Positions 36,081 through 44,409 of a DNA stretch of 64,000 nucleotides are shown here, piece after piece. Position numbers and translations under genes: made by a program. The stretch is from contig NZ_JAIVFS010000011.1 of the NCBI RefSeq assembly GCF_020829645.1, positions 62,001-126,000 of the forward strand. The letters are read 5' to 3'. The notes beneath the pieces were generated by a model. That model made no database searches. It saw only the letters and a list, made by a program, of their open reading frames with translations, and was not told where the DNA came from. Each line of letters starts with the position of its first letter. Position 1 is the first letter of the stretch. Source of the DNA: Nostoc mirabile CHAB5784. Lineage in GTDB: Bacteria > Cyanobacteriota > Cyanobacteriia > Cyanobacteriales > Nostocaceae.

Positions 36081-38612
36081 CTACTGTTCTTCACCTTTCT
36101 CCTGAAGGAGCGATCGCCAATCTTCAATCGCCTTCTCCGTCCACAGCCAATTTTTAGCTAATTGATCTACCTGGAAATTTACAGGATCAGACTTGAGAAC
36201 CATTTGCCGTAGCTTTATCGCTTCATTCAGATATTGTGTCTGCTTACCATTAGACTGACTCAGTGCAGATTTATACAGTCCGAGAGCTAAACCAGCATAG
36301 GAAGTTAAAGCATCTTGAGGCACTGCTGTCTTTGTAAATGTTGAGTCTGTGTTCTGCTCTTTGAGAGCTAAATTCAAAGCCTTGAACCAAGAATCATTAG
36401 CTCGATTTAAATCGCCTTCAGTGTAGTAAGCAAATCCCAAAGCGTTATTATACAAAAGCGATTCTGGGTTAGCTCTTGCAGCAGTTTCCCAGTAACGGCG
36501 GGCATCATCGACGCTATAGTTATTGTCTCCAGTTTGGATAGACTGCCACGCTAACCGTCCCTTGTAAAAGTTGACAGATGGCTCGTCAGCTTGTTTATTT
36601 GGAATCAGTTTCAGGGCAGTTTCAGCCGCACTCAGTGCGCCACGATTGAGTAGTTCTTCTACAGCCAATAACCCACTTTGCAAGTCGCCCTGGCTCAATT
36701 TTTCTGTAGCGGTGGCGGTGACAATTCCAGTCTCTGCTGTTTGGAAATCGGTATTTTGCTGCTTTTTAATAGGTAAAGACTGGGTGGGAATTACTGGTAT
36801 GTTAGGCAGAATTGGCTGCTGGGGTCGATGCCACCACCAATTTAAACCGATCGCAGCAGCTAAAGCACTGATCCCCACAATACCCACAATTGGCCAAAGC
36901 TTGCGGCGACGAGTACGATTTCTTGGTGGAGCTGGTTGCGATGCCTGCGGCGGGCTACGCCTACGCAAAAAATCAGCAGAATTTTGCCAATTTCCTTCCA
37001 AGTTTCCAGGAGTTTGAGGTGGCGGTGTTGGGGCTTCTCCCCACAAATCTGCTTCCTCTTGCGAAGAAGTCATTTCTTCTGAAACCTGGCTTTGCTGAAG
37101 ACTATTTTCTGAAATTTGTTGATCCAGTTCAGTTGGAGCTGTTTGGTTATCTAGCTGACGAAATAAATCCGAAACTATAGCACAATCTTCTGCATAACTT
37201 GGGTCATCATACTCAATTTCATCAACAAGATCGCCCCAAGTATCTTCACCTAGCCAGTCCAACCCAGAATCACGCGCCAAACCAGAAGGAATCATATGCT
37301 CCATTCCTAAAGGCATCTCGCTATCATCTGCCATAGCAGAGTACATCGTAGAAGTTGCCCCTAAAGGCGAATTATACTGGTTGGACTTTGCACTTTCCGA
37401 TAACTCAGTTTCCTGGCTCAGAAAACCGTCAAATTCTGGCTGGAGATACAAAATCGGTAATGCCCAGTACATCTGGTGAGAACCATAAGCAGAAATTAAT
37501 CCTTGGCGCACCCGACTGACGCACAAATCTACTGGATATCCCTGACTCAAGTTGCGGTAAAACAATTGTGTGAGCGTTAACGCCACTTCATCAGGAATCC
37601 GTTCTGACATCGCCAAAACGCTTCTAATTCCGCGCTTCACCAGACTTTCTGCCAGGTTTCGTTCGCCAGTATCTCCAGAGGGATCAGATGGAGGTGTATA
37701 CGCCCCCAAGCAGGAGTTAAACACTGCCATTTGGATATTATTGTTGACGAGCAAACCAGCCAGATCGTCTCCAGTCAAAATTTCCGTTAAGCCAGTTCTG
37801 CGACTAGCAAGATAAATTTCTCCGCCATTAGAACCTAAGTTACTATGACCAGAGTAGTGGAGAACATGGTATCTGCCTTGTTCTAGAGCTTGCGTCAGTT
37901 CTTCCCGCCCTGGTTGATCTAATACAGTGAGTTCAATTTCTGGGAAACGATTGCTATTTTCAGCAAGTCGTGGTATACGGTGAAGTTCTGCTTGCAGTTT
38001 GATAGCTTCCTGTGTCTGTAAGTCAAGGCGGACTTGATCTGAGGGGGAAGCAATTACCATCAATACTTTTACACCACCTTGTTGTAGTGGCGTGGGCATA
38101 TTTTGCGTAGGCGTAGCCCCCCGCAGGGATCGCAAAGGGGAAGCCCCCAAAATTCCACTTTGGAAGCGAGAAAAAGCGATATAAGGCCCGGTAGCCAGAG
38201 GGCGATCGCCTGCGTGCATCACTTCCCAAGGCAAACGAGCTAGCCTCGTGTCTTTTAGCCCCAAGCGTAAGCGTAGTACTTGTTGATGGTTCTGGGCAAT
38301 ACCTTGGGCAGTAATCCAACTATCCCTGAGAGTGCCTTGAAATAGGGCGTTATAAAATTGTTGACCCAACGCCACCAAATTAACAGAGTTTCTGGCGATA
38401 TTGCTTTCCTGCCCAGCAGAGGCGAATATATCTCCCTGCAACACCGACTTCAACGGATCATTCATCAAATGCCCAGCAGCCATCAACCAATCAGCTACAG
38501 GCCAAGTCACCAATTCTTCTGCCAATGGTACCCCAGGCGCGACTTGTTCCGTCCGCACCAAGTAGTCATTTTGCCCTACAGGAGTTACCGAAATGTGGAA
38601 TTCCTGGGTCAC
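36081..38612 (-). CDS. hetF: Heterocyst differentiation protein HetF (CHAT protease)
   Basis: An 843-residue protein. The N-terminal half is a CHAT (caspase-like) domain with the catalytic pair H256 in HYSGHS and C301 in NSCLGA. An acidic, Gln-rich linker, one membrane helix (about 577-597, preceded by RTRRRK) and a TPR-like helical C-terminus (about 640-830) follow. HetF is required for heterocyst formation and normal cell division in Nostoc and acts on HetR levels. Identification rests on domain order plus the nsiR1-like array directly upstream and divergent, as described in PCC 7120. Two inverted copies of a 35-bp repeat lie in its coding region. Confidence 0.88.
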   Translation of the reverse strand: MTQEFHISVTPVGQNDYLVRTEQVAPGVPLAEELVTWPVADWLMAAGHLMNDPLKSVLQGDIFASAGQESNIARNSVNLVALGQQFYNALFQGTLRDSWITAQGIAQNHQQVLRLRLGLKDTRLARLPWEVMHAGDRPLATGPYIAFSRFQSGILGASPLRSLRGATPTQNMPTPLQQGGVKVLMVIASPSDQVRLDLQTQEAIKLQAELHRIPRLAENSNRFPEIELTVLDQPGREELTQALEQGRYHVLHYSGHSNLGSNGGEIYLASRRTGLTEILTGDDLAGLLVNNNIQMAVFNSCLGAYTPPSDPSGDTGERNLAESLVKRGIRSVLAMSERIPDEVALTLTQLFYRNLSQGYPVDLCVSRVRQGLISAYGSHQMYWALPILYLQPEFDGFLSQETELSESAKSNQYNSPLGATSTMYSAMADDSEMPLGMEHMIPSGLARDSGLDWLGEDTWGDLVDEIEYDDPSYAEDCAIVSDLFRQLDNQTAPTELDQQISENSLQQSQVSEEMTSSQEEADLWGEAPTPPPQTPGNLEGNWQNSADFLRRRSPPQASQPAPPRNRTRRRKLWPIVGIVGISALAAAIGLNWWWHRPQQPILPNIPVIPTQSLPIKKQQNTDFQTAETGIVTATATEKLSQGDLQSGLLAVEELLNRGALSAAETALKLIPNKQADEPSVNFYKGRLAWQSIQTGDNNYSVDDARRYWETAARANPESLLYNNALGFAYYTEGDLNRANDSWFKALNLALKEQNTDSTFTKTAVPQDALTSYAGLALGLYKSALSQSNGKQTQYLNEAIKLRQMVLKSDPVNFQVDQLAKNWLWTEKAIEDWRSLLQEKGEEQ
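36936..36970 (-). repeat. Small dispersed repeat inside hetF, copy 2
   Basis: 35 bp (core GCGTAGGCGTAGCCCGCC read on the minus strand) matching 38101-38135 at 33 of 35 positions but in the opposite orientation. It encodes about FLRRRSPPQASQ in the linker before the membrane helix. Confidence 0.7.
38101..38135 (+). repeat. Small dispersed repeat inside hetF, copy 1
   Basis: Plus-strand orientation of the same 35-bp repeat. It encodes about RSLRGATPTQN at residues 160-171, between the N-terminal part and the CHAT core. The frame is kept. Confidence 0.7.
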
Positions 38613-38756
38613 AGTTTCTCCTGTTTGCCTCCTAAATCTGGTTTGAAACGCGAAAGTTTCAAGTCGATTCTTCGCTCCCTCTGATAACTTAGATGCATCC
38701 CACCCCTGAATGTTTCTGATTCTAGTTGTTTTGCTTTTTCTGCCTTTACAACTTTA

Positions 38757-38784
38757 TCCGGATCGGATTACTTGCGACTAGAAC
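38757..38784 (+). promoter_or_regulatory. TCCGGA (DIF-type) promoter of nsiR1 unit 1
   Basis: TCCGGA (38757-38762) and TAGAAC (38779-38784) are separated by 16 nt. The same pair with the same spacing recurs at 39426/39448, 39993/40015 (TCCGGT/TAGAAA), 40149/40171 and 40278/40300 (TCCGGA/GAGAAC). TCCGGA near -35 is the motif reported for heterocyst-specific (DIF+) promoters in PCC 7120. Confidence 0.75.
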
Positions 38785-38789
38785 ACTTA

Positions 38790-38852
38790 ATTGGTAGATG
38801 CACCTTGATCTTCAACTCCCCTAGTTGGCTAAAACCCACTGGGGGTTTTTTT
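38790..38852 (+). ncRNA. nsiR1: NsiR1-like small RNA, unit 1
   Basis: A predicted RNA of about 63 nt that starts ATTGGTAGATGCACC, 6 nt after the -10 box, and ends in the hairpin CCCCTAGTTGG...CCCACTGGGG plus a T-run. The 178-nt gap to the divergent hetF start means a long hetF leader would be antisense to it. Confidence 0.78.
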
Positions 38853-38895
38853 CAATTTTGGCAAACAACAGCAACTTCTGACGCAGATATTCTCT

Positions 38896-39390
38896 ACCAG
38901 AAAATAGTGCTTAACCCTAGAATACTTGATTAATATAGGACTTACGCAAAAACCCTCTACAAACTCTCATTCCTCCGTGACGCGCCAGTTGCTACCCTTC
39001 TCCTGACGGAGACGCTGCGCGAACGGGAACGCGCTTGAGCGAACAAGTCTCTTAACCGCAAGGGCGCACTGGCTTCTCTGCGCCGCGCCAGTTGCTTCTC
39101 CCAAGGGGAGACGCGCAAGGGACAAGTCTCTTAACCGCAAGGGCGCACTGGCTTCTCTGTGGTAGCCGGACGGCTTGCCCTCCGGGTGACGCTCGTACCT
39201 CTCTACGAGACGCTGCGCGAACGCTAACGCTGCGCTAACAGCAGTCGCTCATGGGGGAAACCCCCAAGACCGCGCTGCTTCACCGCTTTGCGTCTACGTT
39301 TTCCGTTACCCGTGCGTAAGTCCTATAATAGATGGGATGTCCCTTGATTTTTAACTCCCTTAATCAGTTCATATCCACTCTTGTTTTTTT
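38896..39390 (+). ncRNA. NsiR1-like unit 2, split by a MITE
   Basis: A degenerate promoter (ACCAGA 38896-38901, TAGAAT 38918-38923, still 16 nt apart) is followed by a family A element at 38936-39325. The RNA body resumes after it (TAATAGATGGGATG ... TTGTTTTTTT to 39390). Removing the element and one TAATA restores an ATTAATAGATG start that aligns with ATTGGTAGATG of the other units. The unit is probably inactive. Confidence 0.65.
38936..39325. mobile_element. MITE family A, copy 3 (390 bp, TSD TAATA)
   Basis: Ends TAGGACTTACGCA and GTGCGTAAGTCCTA are flanked by TAATA at 38931-38935 and 39326-39330. Internal repeats (GCGCCAGTTGCTTC, TCTCTTAACCGCAAGG) are shared with copy 2 at 19352. It is inserted in nsiR1 unit 2. 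Confidence 0.8.
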
Positions 39391-39458
39391 GACACAAAAG
39401 AAGAATCAATTTTCTCAGAAATTTATCCGGAGCATGGTGGTTAAACCTAGAACATTTA

Positions 39459-39521
39459 ATTGGTAGATGCACCCTGATAACTAGCTCCCCTGGTTGGCTA
39501 ACGCCCACTGGGGGGTTTTTT
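39459..39521 (+). ncRNA. nsiR1: NsiR1-like small RNA, unit 3
   Basis: TCCGGA at 39426-39431 and TAGAAC at 39448-39453 precede ATTGGTAGATGCACCCTG. The terminator is CCCCTGGTTGG...CCCACTGGGG with T-run. It is intact by comparison with its sisters. Confidence 0.75.
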
Positions 39522-39537
39522 ATGAAGGAAGTAAGCA

Positions 39538-39745
39538 CAAAACTTACGCACTAAAAGCTTGAAACCTATATCTAAATAAGCCTACGCCAGTTGCTTCTGC
39601 TGTTCAAAAACGCTTTTGCTAGCAAGCTTTAAGAGTCGGGGAACCCTTTCAGTAGTTCCATACCCTACACATTCCTACGTTGCTACCGCTACGCTAAGAG
39701 CCAACTTTTTCAGGAGTTTGGGGGATCTCTTGTGCGTAAGCCCTA
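39538..39745. mobile_element. MITE family A, copy 4 (208 bp, TSD AAGCA)
   Basis: Slightly diverged ends CAAAACTTACGCA and TGTGCGTAAGCCCTA are flanked by AAGCA at 39533-39537 and 39746-39750. It is inserted just after the terminator of nsiR1 unit 3. Confidence 0.7.
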
Positions 39746-39907
39746 AAGCAACAATCATGCTTGACTTCTGACTTTTGACTTTTGACTTCCCCGAACGCGA
39801 ATTTATGTTGAGCGGAGTCGAAACACAGCGTCTCGTTGGCGCAGCCTCTCGTAGAGAAGAAAAGGGGCTGACGCACCCATTATTTAAGGCAGCGCACCAG
39901 TCATTTA

Positions 39908-39949
39908 ATTGGCAAATTAATCCTGATAACTAACCCCTCTGAGGTTTTT
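39908..39949 (+). ncRNA. Degenerate NsiR1-like unit 4
   Basis: It keeps ATTGGCAAATT, CCTGATAACTAAC and a reduced hairpin ACCCCTCTGAGGTTTTT. The promoter has been replaced by a dispersed repeat (39770-39890) and no TCCGGA is seen. It is probably a dead copy. Confidence 0.5.
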
Positions 39950-40025
39950 CTTTGATAAATAAACAGTAACAAATTCAACCTCTGCTAATTTATCCGGTAG
40001 CGACCCATTTACAGTAGAAAAGATT

Positions 40026-40087
40026 ATTGGTAGATGCACCCTGATAACTCACTCCCCTAGTTGGCTAAAACCCACTGGGGGTTTTTT
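40026..40087 (+). ncRNA. nsiR1: NsiR1-like small RNA, unit 5
   Basis: TCCGGT at 39993-39998 (one change from TCCGGA) and TAGAAA at 40015-40020 precede ATTGGTAGATGCACCCTG. The terminator ends at 40087. Confidence 0.72.
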
Positions 40088-40181
40088 CTACTTGCTTCGG
40101 CGTAGTGCGTCGTAGACATTGCCATCAACCCCGATTTTGACGATTTTCTCCGGAAGATACTGGCTGCCCCTAGAAAAGATT

Positions 40182-40243
40182 ATTGGTAGATGCACCCTGA
40201 TAACTCACTCCCCTAGTTAGGTTAACACCAACTGGGGTTTTTT
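40182..40243 (+). ncRNA. nsiR1: NsiR1-like small RNA, unit 6
   Basis: TCCGGA at 40149-40154 and TAGAAA at 40171-40176 precede ATTGGTAGATGCACCCTG. The terminator hairpin differs (CCCTAGTTAGG...CCAACTGGGG) but keeps pairing. Confidence 0.75.
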
Positions 40244-40310
40244 AATTTAAAAAATAACTGACCTTTGTACAAATTTATCCGGAGTATGGTCTTCTACCTG
40301 AGAACATTTA

Positions 40311-40373
40311 ATTGGTAGATGCACCCTGATAACTAACTCCCCTGGTTGGCTAACACCCACTGGGGGTTTTTTT
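40311..40373 (+). ncRNA. nsiR1: NsiR1-like small RNA, unit 7
   Basis: TCCGGA at 40278-40283 precedes GAGAAC at 40300-40305 (one change from TAGAAC), then ATTGGTAGATGCACCCTG and the terminator CCCCTGGTTGG...CCCACTGGGGG with eight T. It is the last unit seen. Confidence 0.74.
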
Positions 40374-40958
40374 TGGCTTAGACGCGTAGCGCAAAGCCAA
40401 AGACTCCGAAACTCCGGGCTTGTCGTTAGACATCGCCCACATAACTGGAGTGGATCACTATACTTGTTGCTACTGCTGGTAGACCTTGAGTATGCTTCTG
40501 TTGCCAGGATAAAGCATAACCCGATCGCCCCGTCCCTGAATCGCTTTCTTTTTATTATGAGCTAGAGATGCCATACCAAAATGATTGCTATGATATTTAA
40601 TCATAATTCTTAATTTTTTTTCTACATTTTGACCCTTACTCCCAAAAAATCGCCTTCCCTACTAGAAGCAGGGAAGGAGAAAAAGCTACTGGTTTAGGGT
40701 TTCACTATTAAGTTGCCAAGAATGACCAAATAATTACTAATTCGTAATTCGTAATTCGTAATTAAAGGTACAGAGCAACTAACTAACATTTTATGGAGAC
40801 AAATAAATTTATTCCTCAATTAGGCCCCCGACTTCAGTCGTGGGGTAATAATTACGAATTACGAATTATAAATTACGAATTATTTTGACCAGCTATATGG
40901 TAATATTTTATGGCGTTATGCTAAAAAACTTTGCCTAGAATCAAAGAGTCCCCAACCC

Positions 40959-41282
40959 ATGAGTTTAGCTGTAATTAAGTTCTCTTCAGAAGAGTGCGGC
41001 ATTTGCCACAAAATGTCTTTTTATGACAAAAAAGTGGCACAAGAACTGGGTTTAGAATTTATCGATGTAAAAATGCAGGATACGGCTGCTTACCGCAAGT
41101 ATCGCAAGATTTTATTAACTCAGTATCCCGATAAATCAGAAATGGGATGGCCTACTTACATCATCTGCAATTCTCCAGAAGGGGAATTTCAGATTGTGGG
41201 TGAAGTAAAAGGAGGTCATCCCAAAGGGGAATTTAGAAGCCGTCTTCAAGAAGTTTTGAATTCCCCAGCTAGTCAGAACTAA
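40959..41282 (+). CDS. Thioredoxin family protein
   Basis: A 107-residue single thioredoxin fold with the redox motif CGIC at 13-16 (SSEECGICHKMSFYDKKVAQELG) and the cis-Pro in WPTYIIC. It lacks a signal peptide, so it is cytosolic. CGIC differs from the CGPC of classical thioredoxins and the SEECGICH context suggests a specialised reductase or thiol sensor; substrate unknown. It converges with the small gene on the minus strand, and the stops overlap by 4 bp (CTAA). Confidence 0.85.
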   Translation: MSLAVIKFSSEECGICHKMSFYDKKVAQELGLEFIDVKMQDTAAYRKYRKILLTQYPDKSEMGWPTYIICNSPEGEFQIVGEVKGGHPKGEFRSRLQEVLNSPASQN

Positions 41283-41500
41283 ATTACCTCAAAAGATTTG
41301 ACCTCTAGGACAGGACCAATCATGGCAGTAGTCATGATATCTTCACGCACCTGTCCTTTTACTTTTGCTTTTTGTCCGGCTTTGAGTAAGTTTTTGTCAG
41401 CCCCTCTGAGGATTTCGTAAGTAACGCCCTCTTCTGTGACTAACGCCCATGCGCCTGTGCCAATATCACGGTGTTCGATCGTACCTGTAAGTGTAATCAT
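41279..41500 (-). CDS. Small OB-fold-like conserved protein
   Basis: A 73-residue beta-rich protein (MITLTGTIEHRDIGTGAWALV ... KVKGQVREDIMTTAMIGPVLEVKSF) with the look of a small OB or DUF5818-type domain. The frame extends upstream only through GGGAGTA heptamers, so ATG 41500 is the start. It lies 123 bp downstream of the subtilase gene on the same strand and could be co-transcribed. Function unknown. Confidence 0.7.
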   Translation of the reverse strand: MITLTGTIEHRDIGTGAWALVTEEGVTYEILRGADKNLLKAGQKAKVKGQVREDIMTTAMIGPVLEVKSFEVI

Positions 41501-41623
41501 AGTGGGGGAGTGGGGAGTAGGGAGTAGGGAGTAGAGGGTAGGAAGTAGAGAGTAGGGAGTAGGGAGTAGAGAGTTATTAAGAATTCTTCCCCCATTCCCC
41601 ATTCCCCATTCCCCACTCCCCAT
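41501..41623. repeat. GGGAGTA / TAGGGAG heptamer tandem repeats
   Basis: A run of GAGTAGG-type heptamers followed by CCCCATT heptamers fills the space between the small protein gene and the subtilase gene. Confidence 0.8.
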
Positions 41624-43474
41624 TTATGCTATTTTTTCTTCATTTTTCAATGCTAAACGAGCAAGTCCATAACAGATTAGAGCATTGGCGATGAGGAAGA
41701 GGCGTGCTATGTGACCACTTCCCAAACCCAAAACTGCTGGATCTAAAAATGCACTTACTGTCAAGCACGCTGCTACACCTAAGGTTGAACCAATGGCAAA
41801 CCATCTCCAACTAGGATGTCCCAGCAGCAATGCCATTAACACAATGGGAATCAGTACGCTAGCAAATAGGGGATTCAATGCATCGGTTCCCTGGAGAGTA
41901 TTTCCTAGTTCGGGAATTGAACTGCCCAAAACCCGGAAAGGCCATTGGGGAAGATCAAAAATATAGATTCCTTTGAGGAAGAATAACCCGGAACTGCCAG
42001 CGATTAGTCCACTAGATAAAGACCAACTCCAAGTGAAGGGGAAGTAAACCCGTAAAAACCAAGCCAGTAGATAGGAACCAACTACCATTAAAATCTTGGG
42101 TAACAGTGCGATCGCACCACCATCAATCCAAAAGCCGGGGTTAAGATAGCCGTTATCCCGTAACCACCGAAAGAAATCGGGGAAACTGATTTGCCCCGCG
42201 AAGGCTAGTTTGACTGCTGCTTCTGCATTGAGTTGTCCAGCACCATAATAGTTTAAACCATCATCCTGGATAACTCGCGCCGACTGTTTGAGGACTTTTA
42301 AAATTTCATCTGGTTCTTTGATGCCAGCAGCTTTGATTAATGCCGCAACACCAGCAACGTGGGGAGAAGCCATGCTTGTACCCTGGAAACCCAGAAATAC
42401 CCCTTCGCCGTTTTCGTCAATAGTTTCTTGGAGAATCTTACCAGCTTCACTACCACCAGGAGCAGAGATATCTACCCCAGCACCAAAGTTAGAATAGGGC
42501 GCTCTTTCACCATCTGGGCCAATTGCGGAAACGCCGATTACATACGGATAGCGGGCTGGATAGCTTGCCCCATTGGCGTTTTCATTTCCGGCTGCGGCAA
42601 TGATAACTACGCCTTTTCTATGGGCATACTCGATCGCTTCTTTCATCAACTTGCTTTCACCACCACCGCCTAAGCTCATATTAATCACATCTGCGCCTTT
42701 ATCAGCAGCAAATTTAATCGCTTCGGCAATATCGGCAACAGTACCGCCACCATACGAACTGAGTACCTTGAGCGGCATTAAACTGGCTTGGTAAGCAATT
42801 CCAGCTACGCCATATTTGTTATTTGTGGCTTGGGCAATAGTTCCGGCAACATGAGTACCGTGACCATTATCGTCTGTGGCTTCTTCTCGGTCGTTAACAA
42901 AATCATAGCCTTTGACGAATTTTGTCTCATACAAGTCGCGCACCTTGGTAATACCGGTGTCAATTACTGCAACTGTGATGCCACTGCCTTTGGTTTGACT
43001 CCATGCGCCTTCAATACCAATTTTGTGCAAGTTCCACTGCTTGCTGTAATATTGGTCATTGGGGCCAATTAATGAGGGGGTTGTCTCATCATCTTCTTGG
43101 GGTCTTAAAAATTCTCCAAGCCTTGCTGCTTTACCGGGTTGTGGAATCTTGCTGTAGATATAGTTTGGTTCAATGAATTCTGTAGCTTGGGCAAACTGAG
43201 ATTTTTTCAGTTCTTGGAGCCGTTGGCGATCGCCCTTGATAATATAAACATTATCTTTTTTGGAAAACTTGTTGTCTAATTGGGGTGTAACGTTGTATTG
43301 TTTGGCGATCGCTTGCAGATCCTGTTCCACCACAAGTGATGGAATATCTTCCCGAAAATCAAGCAAAATCGTCTCAAACTCTCCTTTAGCTGCCAATCCC
43401 TGGAAATTCAGGAAACCAAATATGGCAGATCCCAGCCCAATGACAAACAAGCACAATAATATAAGTTTTCTCAT
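41624..43474 (-). CDS. S8 family serine peptidase (subtilase) with C-terminal membrane domain
   Basis: A 616-residue protein. A signal/anchor helix (4-28) is followed by an inhibitor-like prodomain (about 35-110) and a subtilisin domain (about 140-430) with catalytic D172 (VIDTGI), H205 (NGHGTHVAG) and S367 (GTSMASPHVAG), plus the oxyanion Asn in AAAGNEN. The C-terminal 170 residues carry about five hydrophobic helices. So it is a membrane-tethered protease, likely with its catalytic domain on the periplasmic or lumenal side. Substrates are unknown. It is transcribed divergently from the small membrane protein at 43588. Confidence 0.92.
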   Translation of the reverse strand: MRKLILLCLFVIGLGSAIFGFLNFQGLAAKGEFETILLDFREDIPSLVVEQDLQAIAKQYNVTPQLDNKFSKKDNVYIIKGDRQRLQELKKSQFAQATEFIEPNYIYSKIPQPGKAARLGEFLRPQEDDETTPSLIGPNDQYYSKQWNLHKIGIEGAWSQTKGSGITVAVIDTGITKVRDLYETKFVKGYDFVNDREEATDDNGHGTHVAGTIAQATNNKYGVAGIAYQASLMPLKVLSSYGGGTVADIAEAIKFAADKGADVINMSLGGGGESKLMKEAIEYAHRKGVVIIAAAGNENANGASYPARYPYVIGVSAIGPDGERAPYSNFGAGVDISAPGGSEAGKILQETIDENGEGVFLGFQGTSMASPHVAGVAALIKAAGIKEPDEILKVLKQSARVIQDDGLNYYGAGQLNAEAAVKLAFAGQISFPDFFRWLRDNGYLNPGFWIDGGAIALLPKILMVVGSYLLAWFLRVYFPFTWSWSLSSGLIAGSSGLFFLKGIYIFDLPQWPFRVLGSSIPELGNTLQGTDALNPLFASVLIPIVLMALLLGHPSWRWFAIGSTLGVAACLTVSAFLDPAVLGLGSGHIARLFLIANALICYGLARLALKNEEKIA

Positions 43475-43587
43475 ATTAACTCATCACCGCTTTTTGCCAG
43501 TTTGCTCACTACCATAACTTATCTCCATCCTTTAGTGGTGGATTTTGCACTTTTAGTTACAAGTTTCACTCAGGACTTTTTTAAACG

Positions 43588-44022
43588 ATGGAACGTGGTC
43601 TTTTGTGGTTGCCCTTATTAGTAATGTTTTTCTGGTTGGCTTGGCAAGGCTCGAAGGAATATCAAAAAGTTGAAGCCTATCGCGCTTGGGCAGAGCAATT
43701 TGAACGGGCTAAGTACGATATTTATGCTGTATTAGGTCAAAAAGGCAACAATTTAACTTGGGGAAAACCTACGCCTAAAGGGCCTATTAAACTAGAAACA
43801 TTCTCTTTGCTTGATGTGAAACAAATATATCTTTTGGTAGATGACAAAAAAGTAGATTTAGAAAATCTACCAGAAAAAGGTCGTTCTATAGAGTTAGAAT
43901 TTCTATTTTCCGAATCTACTGATTCAGTTCGGGTTCCGTTTACAGAAATTCCTTTGGCAGCAGAATGGGATAAGTTTTTGCAGAGGGTGTTAGAAAGTTT
44001 GCGATCGCAAGCTAATCAGTAG
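43588..44022 (+). CDS. Conserved hypothetical protein, membrane-anchored
   Basis: A 144-residue protein with one N-terminal membrane helix (about 5-20, LLWLPLLVMFFWLAWQG) and a soluble mixed alpha/beta domain (KLETFSLLDVKQIYLLVDDKKVD ... SIELEFLF). I do not recognise a family. It is probably an inner-membrane or thylakoid-anchored protein. It is divergent from the subtilase gene with a 113-bp shared upstream region. Confidence 0.7.
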   Translation: MERGLLWLPLLVMFFWLAWQGSKEYQKVEAYRAWAEQFERAKYDIYAVLGQKGNNLTWGKPTPKGPIKLETFSLLDVKQIYLLVDDKKVDLENLPEKGRSIELEFLFSESTDSVRVPFTEIPLAAEWDKFLQRVLESLRSQANQ

Positions 44023-44409
44023 TTATATTAAGTCTGGCTAATTATCTATGGTAGTAGGTATCATAATCAAAATATTTAATTGAAGATAGAGGAAAGTCAA
44101 AGATGTAATCAGCAGATTAGCTGTGCTATGACCCAAACCAATTAAAGTATGAATGAGAGCGATCGCGTAGTGAAGTTGAACACTGGCCGTGAGGTCTATT
44201 TTTTGGTGTTGCAAAATATTCCCCTTTTTTGTACTTTTACCAGACTAATGCTAGTTTTTGAACCCAACCCCTTACAGTTATAGGTGTAGAGAAGCCCAGC
44301 AAAGAATTTAGTTGCTCAATATTAAATCTTCTTTGTCTAGTTATTCCTCTACACCTGCTCCGTTGGCGCAGCCTAAGAAGAGAAGAGACTTGGTTATCAA
44401 AATACATAA
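44023..44409. other. Gap with a start-less minus-strand coding remnant
   Basis: The minus strand at 44038-44214 encodes a hydrophobic peptide (ASVQLHYAIALIHTLIGLGH and following) ending in TAG, open from a TTG but without ATG or ribosome binding site. It looks like the C-terminal remnant of a membrane protein. Otherwise nothing is recognised, except a CGTTGGCGCAGCCTAAGAAG dispersed repeat near 44361. Confidence 0.3.

Larger units (their letters stand above)
38613..40958. other. nsiR1-like tandem array region upstream of hetF
   Basis: 2.3 kb with no protein gene. It contains seven units of a small RNA gene, two family A MITEs, and dispersed repeats at 39770-39890 and 40380-40440. Terminal stretches carry AATTCGT / ACGAATT heptamers (40739-40764 and 40850-40882) and a CTTCCCT...AGGGAAG hairpin at about 40655-40690. 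Confidence 0.8.

Noticed and set aside
38757..40374. The repeated units as a CRISPR array
   Set aside because: Units are 120-160 bp apart with promoter and terminator in each; no short identical repeats with unique spacers and no cas genes.
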